Assembly (NCBI RefSeq): GCF_007845675.1
Contig: NZ_VOBR01000033.1
Span: forward strand, 1-64,000
Source: Lentzea tibetensis
GTDB lineage: Bacteria; Actinomycetota; Actinomycetes; Mycobacteriales; Pseudonocardiaceae
DNA: 64,000 nt
Direction: 5' to 3'
The notes under the pieces were generated by a model. That model was given only the letters and a program-made list of their open reading frames with translations, was not told where the DNA came from and ran no database searches. How positions within the stretch are numbered: the stretch's first letter is position 1; the number at the start of each line of letters is the position of its first letter. The position numbers were made by a program, and so were the translations under genes. This document shows positions 33,731 to 44,951 of the stretch, piece by piece.

Positions 33731-34173
33731 GCTGAGCGGACCACGCGTCCTTTGCCGCTGCGCATTTCGTCTAGCGAGGTGGCCAGGTCTGGGCGGTCCA
33801 GCAGGGACTGGTCGCTCAGGCGGCGGTGGACCTCGTCCAGCAGGCCGCGGTTCTTGCCCGCGCGGCGCAGGTCTGACACCAGGTGAAGCACCTCGTGGAG
33901 GCGCACGGTGTCGAGGAGCATTCGGGGTTCTTGGCTGTGGATCTGGAGCACGCCCTCGCGCGCCCACGCTTTCACGGTCTTCTCGGTCAGGTCTAGCAAC
34001 TCGCTCGCCACGACTGGGCGCACCGGTGGGGCTTGGCTGAGGGTGCGCTTCACGACGCCGACCAGCTTCTGGCGGCGTTCGTCGTCTGCGGCCATCGACG
34101 AAGCTACTTCCTCGATCTCCTCGATCGCGGAGAACAGATCACGGATCTGCGCGGCCTCGGTTGCAACGGACAT
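33727..34173 (-). CDS. helix-turn-helix protein, possible antitoxin/repressor of the pair
   Basis: 148 aa, ATG with GGAGGAGG 4 bases upstream. An N-terminal helical segment (IRDLFSAIEEIEEVASSM) is followed by a winged-helix-like region VVASELLDLTEKTVKAWAREGVL (about residues 54-76), then a helical C-terminal half. It overlaps the next gene by four bases. Its promoter overlaps an inverted repeat, consistent with autoregulation. The size and architecture fit an antitoxin-first operon, but the family is not certain. Confidence 0.62.
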   Translation of the reverse strand: MSVATEAAQIRDLFSAIEEIEEVASSMAADDERRQKLVGVVKRTLSQAPPVRPVVASELLDLTEKTVKAWAREGVLQIHSQEPRMLLDTVRLHEVLHLVSDLRRAGKNRGLLDEVHRRLSDQSLLDRPDLATSLDEMRSGKGRVVRSA

Positions 34174-34190
34174 GACTCCTCCTCCCGCTG

Positions 34191-34227
34191 ACTACCGATT
34201 ATCACCCTGTTTTTCGGTAGTAGTCAA
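34191..34227 (-). promoter_or_regulatory. strong promoter with overlapping operator-like inverted repeat
   Basis: Reading the minus strand, TTGACT (34227-34222), 18 bases, GATAAT (34203-34198). ACTACCGA/TCGGTAGT half-sites at 34214-34221 and 34191-34198 lie in the spacer and over the downstream edge of the -10. The -10 is unusually AT-rich for this genome. This layout is typical of self-repressed operons. Confidence 0.7.
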
Positions 34228-34264
34228 CGTGAGGTGCCCCGGAGCAGGGATCCGGGGCCAACCG

Positions 34265-34552
34265 TCACGAGGAGAAGAACAGTCCGCCGAGACCGCGGTG
34301 CTTGCGGTGGCCGTAGTGGCCGCCGTAGACCACGGGCGGCGGTGCGGCGCCCCACGCGGGCTGGGCCGGGTAGTGGGCAGCGGGCGGCGGCGCCGGCGCG
34401 GGCGGCGGGGCCTGCATCTGGGCCTCGAGGCGGGTGATGGACTCCAGCTCGCCGTAGTCGAGGAAGACCCCGCGGCAGCCGTCGCACTGCTCGATGTGAA
34501 CGCCCATGCGGTCGAACGTGCGCATGTTCGCATGACACTTAGGACACTGCAT
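34265..34552 (-). CDS. TFIIB-type zinc-ribbon protein
   Basis: 95 aa from ATG at 34552, with AGGAGG 8 bases upstream. The zinc ribbon CPKCHANM... (Cys 3 and 6) and CDGCRGVFLD (about residues 23-32) matches the zf-TFIIB family. A Pro/Ala-rich linker and a His/Gly-rich tail (GGHYGHRKHRGLGG) follow. Role unknown. It is 38 bases downstream of the phosphotransferase gene and may end that operon. Confidence 0.75.
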   Translation of the reverse strand: MQCPKCHANMRTFDRMGVHIEQCDGCRGVFLDYGELESITRLEAQMQAPPPAPAPPPAAHYPAQPAWGAAPPPVVYGGHYGHRKHRGLGGLFFSS

Positions 34553-34590
34553 CGTGTGAGCCTCCTGAAAGGGACCGGACAAAAACGATA

Positions 34591-35415
34591 TTAGCCGTGT
34601 GCCATGTGTTCGTGCGTCGAGACGATCCGGTCACACGCCTCGACCAGGGCATCTTGCGCTTCCGTCCGCATGACGATCGCCCGTGCGGCCATCTGGACGA
34701 CGAACGCACGAGCTGGGACGTCCAGGACCGCCCATGGTTCCCCCGGCAGGCCGGTTCCGCCCGCTGAGAGGTACGCGTCCAGGAACCGCGTCCACAGATC
34801 ACCCGGCAGGATGCCCGCCGCGAACAGCGCCGCGGGCCGCGCCAGGTCCCACGCGGGCGCGCCGACGCCCAGGTCGTCGACGTCGATGAGCAGCCACTCG
34901 CCCCGGTGCACCAGCTGGCCCAGGTGGTAGTCGCCGTGGATCAGCGCGCGACCGGGCAGGTCGAGCGGGGGCAGCGTGGCGAACGCGCGCAGCACCACGT
35001 CCGCGCCCGGCGCGTCGGGTGGCAGCTCGTGCACCGCACGCAGGATGCGGTCCGGGGCCGTCGACACCGGGCCGTCGCACGGCGTCGCGTGCAGCCTCGC
35101 CAGCAGCGCCGCGCTCTCCTCCCACGGCGCCGCGTCGGGGTCGGCCTGGCTCACCGGCGTGCCGTGCGGCCACACCGTCACCAGCCGGTCGCCGACGCGC
35201 ACCGGCGAGGGTGCGATCGGCGGCAGCATCACGCCGGGCAACGAACCGGCGATGCGCATGCGCTCGGTCAGCGGGCCCGCGTCCGTGCCGAGCGCGTGCG
35301 CCTTGGCCACCACGTCGCCGACCCGCACGACCACCACGTCGTCGTGGGTGCCCAGCACCTCCGGCTCGGCGTCCGAACCGGTCAGCGCGGCCATCGCGGC
35401 GACGAGGTCGCTCAT
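34591..35415 (-). CDS. phosphotransferase of the aminoglycoside-phosphotransferase (APH) fold
   Basis: 274 aa. Catalytic loop IHGDYHLGQLV (HGDxHxxQ, about residues 161-171) and metal site LIDVDDLGVG (DxD) are present, with an N-terminal nucleotide-binding lobe. These kinases act on small molecules; the Gln in place of Asn after HGDYH differs from classic antibiotic kinases, so resistance should not be assumed. The start overlaps the stop of the upstream lipoprotein gene (ATGA). Confidence 0.82.
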   Translation of the reverse strand: MSDLVAAMAALTGSDAEPEVLGTHDDVVVVRVGDVVAKAHALGTDAGPLTERMRIAGSLPGVMLPPIAPSPVRVGDRLVTVWPHGTPVSQADPDAAPWEESAALLARLHATPCDGPVSTAPDRILRAVHELPPDAPGADVVLRAFATLPPLDLPGRALIHGDYHLGQLVHRGEWLLIDVDDLGVGAPAWDLARPAALFAAGILPGDLWTRFLDAYLSAGGTGLPGEPWAVLDVPARAFVVQMAARAIVMRTEAQDALVEACDRIVSTHEHMAHG

Positions 35416-35921
35416 CTGCTGATGCAGATCGTCAGCGCGGGCCGCGAGTACTCCCGCGTGTCATCGCCCGCGCCGCACAGCTTGGCGTCGAACTGCCCGT
35501 TCACGACCTTGCTGACCCGCCTGGACGTGCCGCCGCACTGCGCGCGCACGTACGACTCGCCGACCGCGTTCAGGCACTCGCCTTCCTTGACGTTGAGCAC
35601 GAAGCACTTCCGCGTCCGGCGTTCCGTCTTGCGGTTGCGGATGGACGTGTCCTCCACGTAGTCGCCGCGCGGGCACGCCGGGCTGCGGCCGCTCACCGTG
35701 TCGACGAGCTTGTACATCGCGTCCGGGGACGAGCAGTCCACCAGCGCGATCTCGCTCCGGTTGCGCGCCATGTCGGTGTACTTGCCGCACTCGCCGATGT
35801 TGCCCGGTGTGCTGGTGCACCCGGCCAGCGCCATGCCCAAGACCGCTACCGCCGCGACGCCGCCGATCCTCACCATGCGGATGGTCTTAGCAGGCTCGGG
35901 CACCTGTTCGCTCACGGACAC
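35412..35921 (-). CDS. Cys-rich lipoprotein of unknown function
   Basis: 169 aa, GTG start with AGAGG upstream. A long basic N-region precedes the hydrophobic segment and lipobox MALAGC (Cys at residue 34). The mature part has eight further Cys (CGKYTDM, VDCSSPDAMYKL, PACPRGDY, RKCFVL, GECLNAV, AQCGG, KLCGAG, TICIS), probably disulfide-paired. It resembles DUF-type LppU-like actinobacterial lipoproteins. It lies between a type VII-like substrate and a kinase. Confidence 0.72.
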   Translation of the reverse strand: MSVSEQVPEPAKTIRMVRIGGVAAVAVLGMALAGCTSTPGNIGECGKYTDMARNRSEIALVDCSSPDAMYKLVDTVSGRSPACPRGDYVEDTSIRNRKTERRTRKCFVLNVKEGECLNAVGESYVRAQCGGTSRRVSKVVNGQFDAKLCGAGDDTREYSRPALTICISR

Positions 35922-35933
35922 GGGACCTCTCGC

Positions 35934-37004
35934 TCAGATGGACAGCTTGCGGTCGACTTCGGACGCGTCCGGCGGGTCGTCGGTCATCATGCCGATGACG
36001 TCCTTGCCGCCGCTCTTCGCGCTGTCGGCCAGGCTCGTGCCCGCGTTGCTGAGCGCGTCCTTGCCGAACTGCTTCGCCGCCGGACCCCAGCCGGGCGTCT
36101 TGTTCCACGCGGCCATGGCGTCCTTGCCGGCGAACTTCCCGGCGGTGGTGCGCCACCACTTCGGACCGGCCAGCCGCCCGCTGAGGACCTTGAACACCTT
36201 GCTGATCTTCTGCAGGATGCCGGTCACCTTCTGGACGACGGTGGCGACCCGCGACGTGGCGACGCCGACCTCGACGGTCGTCGCGCCCGCGGCCGCGACC
36301 TCGGAGGCACCGCACGTCGGGATCGCCGCCGCCTGCGCGGCCAGCCAGGTGATGATCAGCCACTCGATCAGCGACGCGATGAGGCCCATCACGAGGTCGT
36401 AGGCGGCCTTCATGAGCGCCTTGCTGCCGTTGAGCAGCGCGACGATGCTCTCCGCCTCGCCGCCGGTCTCGACGATGCCCTCGGCGAACTCGCTCAACCG
36501 CTCCCTGCTGGCACCGGACGCCTCGCCGTGCCACGACTGGAGACCGGTCTCCACCGTGCCGGCGAACTGCTCGCCCATGCCCTTGAGGTCCTTCGCGACC
36601 TGCTCGAACTTCTCGGCCGCGTTGCCCAGCTGCTCCTCGTCGCCGGTGACGAGCTTCAGCGCGTCGTCCAGCGGCTTGATCAGGTCGATGAGGAACCCGA
36701 GCCCGAACGTGAGCAGGGTGTGCAGCGGGTCGGTGATCATGCCCGCGATCGGCAGCTCCGACACGAAGCCCTGGATGTCGCCGACGGCCTCCTGCACGTC
36801 GGCCGGGTTGCCGCTGGTGAGGTTGCCGAGCGCCTTCCACGCCTTCGCGCCGTCCTCGTAGAGACCGCTCTCCTTGAGAGTGCCGACGACGCCCTCGCCC
36901 TTGAGGAAGCCGTCGCCGCCGTCCTCGCTGGTCCAGTAGTTGTCGTCCCGCGCCTCGTCGGCGTTGTTGACCTTCTTCTCGTCCTCGTCCGCCACGTCAG
37001 CCAC
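35934..37004 (-). CDS. large WXG-like/type VII secretion-associated protein
   Basis: 356 aa, GTG start, overlapping the upstream gene by 8 bases. The acidic N-terminus is followed by helices and a GLGFLIDLIKPLDDALKLVTGDEEQL segment. A WXG100-like helical hairpin comes next (FEQVAKDLKGMGEQFAGTVETGLQSWHGEASGASRERL, with the W-x-G turn SWHGE), then a hydrophobic pair of helices (LIASLIEWLIITWLAAQAAAI) and a basic C-terminus. This is the pattern of putative T7SS effectors with an internal WXG domain. The toxic or structural role of the C-terminus is unknown. Confidence 0.65.
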   Translation of the reverse strand: MADVADEDEKKVNNADEARDDNYWTSEDGGDGFLKGEGVVGTLKESGLYEDGAKAWKALGNLTSGNPADVQEAVGDIQGFVSELPIAGMITDPLHTLLTFGLGFLIDLIKPLDDALKLVTGDEEQLGNAAEKFEQVAKDLKGMGEQFAGTVETGLQSWHGEASGASRERLSEFAEGIVETGGEAESIVALLNGSKALMKAAYDLVMGLIASLIEWLIITWLAAQAAAIPTCGASEVAAAGATTVEVGVATSRVATVVQKVTGILQKISKVFKVLSGRLAGPKWWRTTAGKFAGKDAMAAWNKTPGWGPAAKQFGKDALSNAGTSLADSAKSGGKDVIGMMTDDPPDASEVDRKLSI

Positions 37005-37341
37005 TCACCCTCGGCGGCGCCGCGGCCGAGCTCAGCCGGTCGCCGATCTGGTCGAGCGCGGTCTTCATCGCGTCGTCGACGTTCAGGTAGTGCTCACCGC
37101 TGAGCGAGAGCTTGTCGCCGACCTCGCCCATCTTCTCGATCATCTTGTCCATGTGGTCCATGAAGGCGGTGGTCAGCTCCACGTAGTCGGAGTACGTGAG
37201 CGCCTGGCCCAGCAGCCCCCAGGACTGCTCGGGCACGATGGCGGACTCGGCGGCGGCCTTGATCTTCTCGGCCTGGTCCGCGAGCCCGCTCACCTCCTTG
37301 CCGCACGTCATGATCTCTTGTGCGTTCACACCGAAAGTCAT
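36997..37341 (-). CDS. EspC-like ESX/type VII secretion target protein
   Basis: 114 aa. MTFGVNAQEIMTCGKEVSGLADQAEKIKAAAES, then SWGLLGQALTYSDYV and a helix with FMDHMDKMIEKMGEVGDKL, matches the DUF2580/EspC family of small helical proteins exported by, or associated with, type VII systems. The W-G-L-G turn is present. It is translationally coupled to the large WXG-like gene, suggesting a co-secreted heterodimer. No secretion ATPase (EccC) is in the window. Confidence 0.75.
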   Translation of the reverse strand: MTFGVNAQEIMTCGKEVSGLADQAEKIKAAAESAIVPEQSWGLLGQALTYSDYVELTTAFMDHMDKMIEKMGEVGDKLSLSGEHYLNVDDAMKTALDQIGDRLSSAAAPPRVSG

Positions 37342-37356
37342 CGCAGTTCTCCCCAG

Positions 37357-37950
37357 TCAGCGCAGGATCGAGCCGAAGCCCTCGTCGTCGTCATCCACCC
37401 TCGGCGGCGGACCCGGCCGCTGCGGACGCGGTGCGGGCGGCGGAGGTGGCGGCTGCATCCGCGGCGGCGCCTGAGGCGGGTGCTGCGGGTGCTGGGACCG
37501 GGCCTGCTGGAGGAACGAGCCGTTCGCCTGCGGCGGCGGGGGAGGCGGCAACTCGGGCGCCGGGCCGAAGATCTCTTCCTGGACCTTGTTGACCCGCGCG
37601 GCGATGTCGATCTGGTCGCCGGTGAACCGCTGCACGATCTCCGCGGACTGCCGGGCCGACTGCGCGACGGCCAGCTGCAGCGTCGTCATCACCGAGCGGC
37701 CGAGCGCCTGTGGCGAAAGTCGCATCGCCTCGGGGCGGAACTCGACGTTCAGGATCGACCCGCCGGGCCCCGCGACGACCGTCACAGCTCTGTCGGGCGA
37801 CGAGGCCGCCGCTCGCAGCTGCGCCATCTCTTCTTTCATGTTCTGATAACCGGCGAGGCGCTGTTCGGCCTTGCGACCGGCCTCCTCGACGGCTTCCACG
37901 CGTGGGTCGGACAACAGGTGCACCTTTGGTCGATCTTGGTCTGGCCGCAC
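37357..37950 (-). CDS. YbaB/EbfC-family nucleoid-associated protein
   Basis: 197 aa, GTG start. The YbaB core lies in the first 110 residues (RLAGYQNMKEEMAQLRAAA, then VTVVAGPGGSILNVEFRPEAM). A Pro/Gln-rich tail ends in DDDDEGFGSILR. YbaB proteins bind DNA as dimers; in actinobacteria they are often encoded upstream of EspC/WXG genes, as here. First gene of the minus-strand group and divergent from rpsL. Confidence 0.75.
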   Translation of the reverse strand: MRPDQDRPKVHLLSDPRVEAVEEAGRKAEQRLAGYQNMKEEMAQLRAAASSPDRAVTVVAGPGGSILNVEFRPEAMRLSPQALGRSVMTTLQLAVAQSARQSAEIVQRFTGDQIDIAARVNKVQEEIFGPAPELPPPPPPQANGSFLQQARSQHPQHPPQAPPRMQPPPPPPAPRPQRPGPPPRVDDDDEGFGSILR

Positions 37951-37985
37951 CTGTGTACTGCATCCGGCGGTGTGGTACCCCCGTT

Positions 37986-38015
37986 TTGACCCAGGTAGAC
38001 GTGGACGGGTATCTT
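37986..38015 (+). promoter_or_regulatory. rpsL (str operon) promoter
   Basis: TTGACC (37986-37991), 18 bases, TATCTT (38010-38015), giving a leader of about 210 bases. Confidence 0.72.
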
Positions 38016-38130
38016 TGCTACTCGTGCCCGACCCATGTCGGGCCGCTCCGCGTGCCCGTGCGCCCGCATCAGGTGTTCACGAGACAGCGGTGTCCTCCAC
38101 TCGCAGGGACATGAAGGTGTTTCTTGCGGA

Positions 38131-38231
38131 CCTTGGGAACGGGCGACACGCCCGACCTCGGGTGCAGAGAGGGATCAGGAAACACAGGCCCGCCACCAGG
38201 CGGGTCGCCAGACGGAAGAAGCAGCCGGCGA
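38131..38231 (+). promoter_or_regulatory. structured leader of rpsL
   Basis: The untranslated leader contains CGGGCG-ACA-CGCCCG followed by ACC (38140-38157), and CCCGCC/GGCGGG near 38190-38206. The first hairpin with its ACC tail recurs upstream of rpsJ. A role in ribosomal-protein feedback is inferred only. Confidence 0.45.
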
Positions 38232-38606
38232 ATGCCAACGATCCAGCAGCTGGTCCGAAAGGGCCGCCAGGACAAGGTGGCCAAGCAGAAGACGGCGGCC
38301 CTCAAGGGGTCCCCGCAGCGGCGCGGTGTCTGCACCCGCGTCTACACCACCACGCCCAAGAAGCCGAACTCCGCACTGCGCAAGGTCGCTCGCGTGAAGC
38401 TGACCAGCGGCATCGAGGTCACGGCCTACATCCCCGGTGAGGGCCACAACCTCCAGGAGCACTCGATGGTGCTCGTGCGCGGCGGTCGTGTGAAGGACCT
38501 GCCGGGTGTTCGCTACAAGATCATCCGCGGCTCTCTCGACACCCAGGGCGTCAAGAACCGCAAGCAGGCTCGCAGCCGCTACGGCGCGAAGAAGGAGAAG
38601 AGCTGA
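38232..38606 (+). CDS. rpsL: 30S ribosomal protein S12
   Basis: 124 aa from ATG at 38232. The decoding-centre loops [11 protein letters not shown] and [11 protein letters not shown] are wild type, with both streptomycin-relevant lysines present. A longer in-frame upstream reading covers the leader and is rejected. The TGA overlaps the rpsG ATG (TGATG). Confidence 0.97.
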   Translation: MPTIQQLVRKGRQDKVAKQKTAALKGSPQRRGVCTRVYTTTPKKPNSALRKVARVKLTSGIEVTAYIPGEGHNLQEHSMVLVRGGRVKDLPGVRYKIIRGSLDTQGVKNRKQARSRYGAKKEKS

Positions 38607-39076
38607 TGCCCCGCAAGGGACCGGCCCCGAAGCGGCCGCTTATCTCCGACCCGGTCTACAGCTCGCCGCTCGTGACCCAGCTCATCAACAAGGTGCTGGT
38701 CGACGGTAAGCGCTCCGTGGCGGAGAAGATCGTTTACGAAGCCCTCGAGGGTGCTCGCGAGAAGACCGGCACCGACCCGGTCGTCACGCTGAAGCGCGCG
38801 CTGGACAACGTGAAGCCGTCGCTCGAGGTCAAGAGCCGCCGCGTCGGTGGTGCGACCTACCAGGTGCCGATCGAGGTGAAGCCCGGCCGTGCCACCACGC
38901 TGGCGCTGCGCTGGCTGATCACCTTCTCCCGGCAGCGCCGTGAGAAGACCATGGTCGAGCGTCTGATGAACGAGCTGCTCGACGCGAGCAACGGCCTCGG
39001 CGCGAGCGTCAAGCGTCGCGAGGACACGCACAAGATGGCCGAGTCGAACAAGGCCTTCGCCCACTACCGCTGGTGA
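38606..39076 (+). CDS. rpsG: 30S ribosomal protein S7
   Basis: 156 aa. The S7 signature [37 protein letters not shown] binds the 16S 3' domain, and [18 protein letters not shown] is the conserved hairpin. Translationally coupled to rpsL. Confidence 0.97.
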   Translation: MPRKGPAPKRPLISDPVYSSPLVTQLINKVLVDGKRSVAEKIVYEALEGAREKTGTDPVVTLKRALDNVKPSLEVKSRRVGGATYQVPIEVKPGRATTLALRWLITFSRQRREKTMVERLMNELLDASNGLGASVKRREDTHKMAESNKAFAHYRW

Positions 39077-39083
39077 TCTGACG

Positions 39084-39105
39084 CCCGGCCTGGACACAGG
39101 CCGGG
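39084..39105 (+). terminator. hairpin between rpsG and fusA
   Basis: CCCGGCCTG (39084-39092) pairs with CAGGCCGGG (39097-39105) around GACA. No U tract follows; it is probably partial. Confidence 0.5.
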
Positions 39106-39160
39106 CTCTCCCAGCCCTAGTGAGCCAGCCACCAGCTAGCTCAAGACAGGGGAAAGACCC

Positions 39161-41263
<2,103 letters not shown>

Positions 41264-41346
41264 CCCCACACCGGAGCACCGCAGTTCCACCGCGGGCTCT
41301 CCGGGGGTTCTCCCTGGGGTCCGCACTTTCCGACCCTGACGTGTAG

Positions 41347-41374
41347 TCCGGCGGGTGACCACTCGCCCGCCGGA
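41347..41374 (+). terminator. hairpin between fusA and tuf
   Basis: TCCGGCGGG (41347-41355) pairs perfectly with CCCGCCGGA (41366-41374), followed by CCAGCAAAAAG and the tuf Shine-Dalgarno. It may set relative tuf expression. Confidence 0.5.
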
Positions 41375-41405
41375 CCAGCAAAAAGAAGTCCAGGAGGACA
41401 ATCCA

Positions 41406-42599
<1,194 letters not shown>

Positions 42600-42625
42600 T
42601 CTAGCTCTAACTTTTCCACCCCGAT

Positions 42626-42655
42626 TTGGAGCGCCACACACGCGTGTGGCATCCT
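42626..42655 (+). promoter_or_regulatory. S10 operon promoter
   Basis: TTGGAG (42626-42631) in CCGATTTGG, 18 bases, CATCCT (42650-42655). It lies just after tuf and before its terminator hairpin. Confidence 0.55.
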
Positions 42656-42671
42656 TAACGGGTTGCTCGAC

Positions 42672-42708
42672 GGGGCGGCCGATTCAGTACCACCGATTCG
42701 GCCGCCCC
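42672..42708 (+). terminator. hairpin after tuf
   Basis: GGGGCGGCCGA (42672-42682) pairs perfectly with TCGGCCGCCCC (42698-42708). Because the S10 promoter is upstream of it, it may act as an attenuator in the S10 leader rather than only a tuf terminator. Confidence 0.6.
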
Positions 42709-42962
42709 GCTACGAGCGGTCCGCGCCCTGTTAGTGAACGTCCCGTTTGCGGGCGGGCATCAGGGTGCAAGGGCAATTAGAACGGCCCATCCCACCGGGG
42801 AAACCTTGAGTGGGACCGGTATGTGCATCGGGCGCGACACGCCCGACCGCGTGGACCGGGCACCGTGACACTTAAACAGGGGCGGAGCGCGCCAGAGACC
42901 GGCAGGTCTCATCCAGGCACCGCACCGCAGCGGTACGAGAAGCAGAGGAACGGCAAGCCACT
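42709..42962 (+). promoter_or_regulatory. S10 operon leader
   Basis: No gene. It contains CGGGCG-CGACA-CGCCCG-ACC at 42829-42848, matching the rpsL leader hairpin, and an ACCGG…CCGGT dyad just upstream. A ribosomal-protein binding leader is likely by position. Confidence 0.45.
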
Positions 42963-43268
42963 ATGGCGGGACAAAAGATCCGCATCCGGCTCAAGGCCTA
43001 CGACCACGAGGCGATCGACGCGTCCGCGCGCAAGATCGTTGAGACCGTGACGCGCACCGGCGCTCGGGTTGTCGGGCCTGTGCCGCTGCCCACCGAGAAA
43101 AACGTGTACTGCGTCATCCGCTCGCCGCACAAGTACAAGGACTCGCGCGAGCACTTCGAGATGCGTACGCACAAGCGGCTGATCGACATCCTCGACCCGA
43201 CGCCGAAGACGGTTGACGCGCTCATGCGCATCGACCTGCCGGCCAGCGTCGACGTCAACATCCAGTAA
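42963..43268 (+). CDS. rpsJ: 30S ribosomal protein S10
   Basis: 101 aa. [20 protein letters not shown] and the loop [30 protein letters not shown] are standard S10/NusE. It is the first gene of the S10 operon and also a transcription antitermination partner through NusB/NusG. Confidence 0.97.
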   Translation: MAGQKIRIRLKAYDHEAIDASARKIVETVTRTGARVVGPVPLPTEKNVYCVIRSPHKYKDSREHFEMRTHKRLIDILDPTPKTVDALMRIDLPASVDVNIQ

Positions 43269-43296
43269 GCGTTGGGCGCGGAGAGTAACGAGACCT

Positions 43297-43947
43297 ATGT
43301 CTGACAGGCAGATCAAGGGCATCCTGGGCACCAAGCTCGGCATGACTCAGGTCTTCGACGAGAACAACCGGATCGTTCCGGTCACCGTCGTGAGGGCTGA
43401 GCCGAACGTCGTCACCCAGGTTCGCACCACCGAGAAGGACGGCTACGCGGCCGTGCAGCTGGCGTACGGCGCCATTGACCCTCGTAAGGTCAACAAGCCC
43501 GTCGCCGGTCACTTCACCAAGGCAGGCGTCACGCCTCGCCGTCACCTGGTGGAGCTGCGCACGCTGAACGCGAGCGAGTACACGGTCGGCCAGGAGATCA
43601 CCGCTGAGGTGTTCGAGGCCGGCGCTGTTGTCGACATCACCGGCACCAGCAAGGGCAAGGGCACCGCGGGCGTCATGAAGCGCCACGGCTTCCACGGTCT
43701 CGGCGCGAGCCACGGCACCCAGCGCAAGCACCGCTCGCCGGGTTCCATCGGCGGCTGCGCCACGCCGGGCCGGGTCTTCAAGGGCCTGCGCATGGCGGGC
43801 CGCATGGGCCACGTGCGTGTCACGACCCAGAACCTGAAGGTGCACAAGATCGACGCCGAGGCCGGCCTGCTGCTCATCAAGGGCGCTGTTCCCGGTCCCA
43901 AGGGCGGTCTGGTGTTCGTCAAGACTGCTGCGAAGGGCGGTGCCTGA
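43297..43947 (+). CDS. rplC: 50S ribosomal protein L3
   Basis: 216 aa from ATG at 43297. It begins [16 protein letters not shown], and the central finger [27 protein letters not shown] approaches the peptidyl-transferase centre. The stop overlaps the rplD start (TGATG). Confidence 0.97.
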   Translation: MSDRQIKGILGTKLGMTQVFDENNRIVPVTVVRAEPNVVTQVRTTEKDGYAAVQLAYGAIDPRKVNKPVAGHFTKAGVTPRRHLVELRTLNASEYTVGQEITAEVFEAGAVVDITGTSKGKGTAGVMKRHGFHGLGASHGTQRKHRSPGSIGGCATPGRVFKGLRMAGRMGHVRVTTQNLKVHKIDAEAGLLLIKGAVPGPKGGLVFVKTAAKGGA

Positions 43948-44633
43948 TGTCGACTGTTGAGATCCGCACCCCGAACGGTGGCACCGACGGCAGCGTCGAG
44001 CTGCCCGCCTCCGTCTTCGACGCGCAGGCGAACGTCGCGCTGCTGCACCAGGTCGTCGTGGCCCAGCTGGCCGCGGCTCGCCAGGGCACGCACTCGACCA
44101 AGACCCGCGGCGAGGTGTCCGGCGGTGGCAAGAAGCCGTACCGCCAGAAGGGCACCGGCCGCGCCCGTCAGGGCTCGACCCGTGCGCCGCAGTTCGCCGG
44201 TGGTGGCGTCGTCCACGGCCCTCAGCCGCGTGACTACAGCCAGCGGACGCCCAAGAAGATGAAGGCCGCCGCCCTGCGCGGTGCCCTCTCCGACCGGGCG
44301 CGCGCCAACCAGGTGCACGTCGTGTCCGGCCTGGTGGACGGGGACACCCCGTCGACCAAGACCGCGCGCAAGGTGCTCGAGTCGGTCACCCAGGCTCGTC
44401 GCGTTCTCGTGGTGCTCAACCGCACCGACGAGGTCGCGTGGGTCAGCGTGCGGAACCTTCCGCACGTGCACGTGATCGCCCCCGACCAGCTCAACACCTA
44501 CGACGTGCTGGTCAACGACGACGTGGTGTTCACCAAGGACTCGCTCGACGTGTTCCTCGCGAGCAAGGCGCAGAACGGCGCCGGCTCCGCTGAGGCCACG
44601 GCGACCGCGGTGGACGAGGAGGCTGCGAAGTGA
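43947..44633 (+). CDS. rplD: 50S ribosomal protein L4
   Basis: 228 aa. The exit-tunnel loop [24 protein letters not shown] (about residues 52-76) is wild type at macrolide-relevant positions. The globular domain ends in an Ala/Glu tail. L4 may autoregulate the operon in some bacteria; that was not tested here. Confidence 0.97.
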   Translation: MSTVEIRTPNGGTDGSVELPASVFDAQANVALLHQVVVAQLAAARQGTHSTKTRGEVSGGGKKPYRQKGTGRARQGSTRAPQFAGGGVVHGPQPRDYSQRTPKKMKAAALRGALSDRARANQVHVVSGLVDGDTPSTKTARKVLESVTQARRVLVVLNRTDEVAWVSVRNLPHVHVIAPDQLNTYDVLVNDDVVFTKDSLDVFLASKAQNGAGSAEATATAVDEEAAK

Positions 44634-44929
44634 TCCCCGACCACAGGGACATCCTGCTCGCGCCGGTGATCTCCGAGAAGTCCTACGGGCTGCTCGAGGA
44701 GAACAAGTACACCTTCATGGTGTCGCCGAGCGCGAACAAGACCCAGATCAAGATCGCTGTCGAGAAGGTCTTCGGCGTCAAGGTCGTCAGCGTGAACACC
44801 CTCAACCGCCAGGGGAAGCGCAAGCGGACCAAGAGCGGTTTCGGCAAGCGCAAGGACACGAAGCGCGCGATCGTCACGCTGTCTGCGGACAGCAAGTCGA
44901 TCGAGATCTTCGGCGGCCCGGCCGCCTGA
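44630..44929 (+). CDS. rplW: 50S ribosomal protein L23
   Basis: 99 aa, GTG start overlapping rplD by four bases. [25 protein letters not shown] and the loop [21 protein letters not shown] are standard. It lies at the tunnel exit and docks trigger factor and SRP. Confidence 0.97.
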   Translation: MIPDHRDILLAPVISEKSYGLLEENKYTFMVSPSANKTQIKIAVEKVFGVKVVSVNTLNRQGKRKRTKSGFGKRKDTKRAIVTLSADSKSIEIFGGPAA

Positions 44930-44951
44930 TGACGACGAGGACTGCGTAGAG

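Noticed and set aside
34591-35415. aminoglycoside resistance gene
   Set aside because: The APH fold is clear, but active-site variation and the operon context do not support antibiotic resistance.
37710-38440. plus-strand frames in the ybaB-rpsL divergent region
   Set aside because: They overlap the rpsL promoter and leader; the rpsL start at 38232 has the conserved [13 protein letters not shown] beginning.
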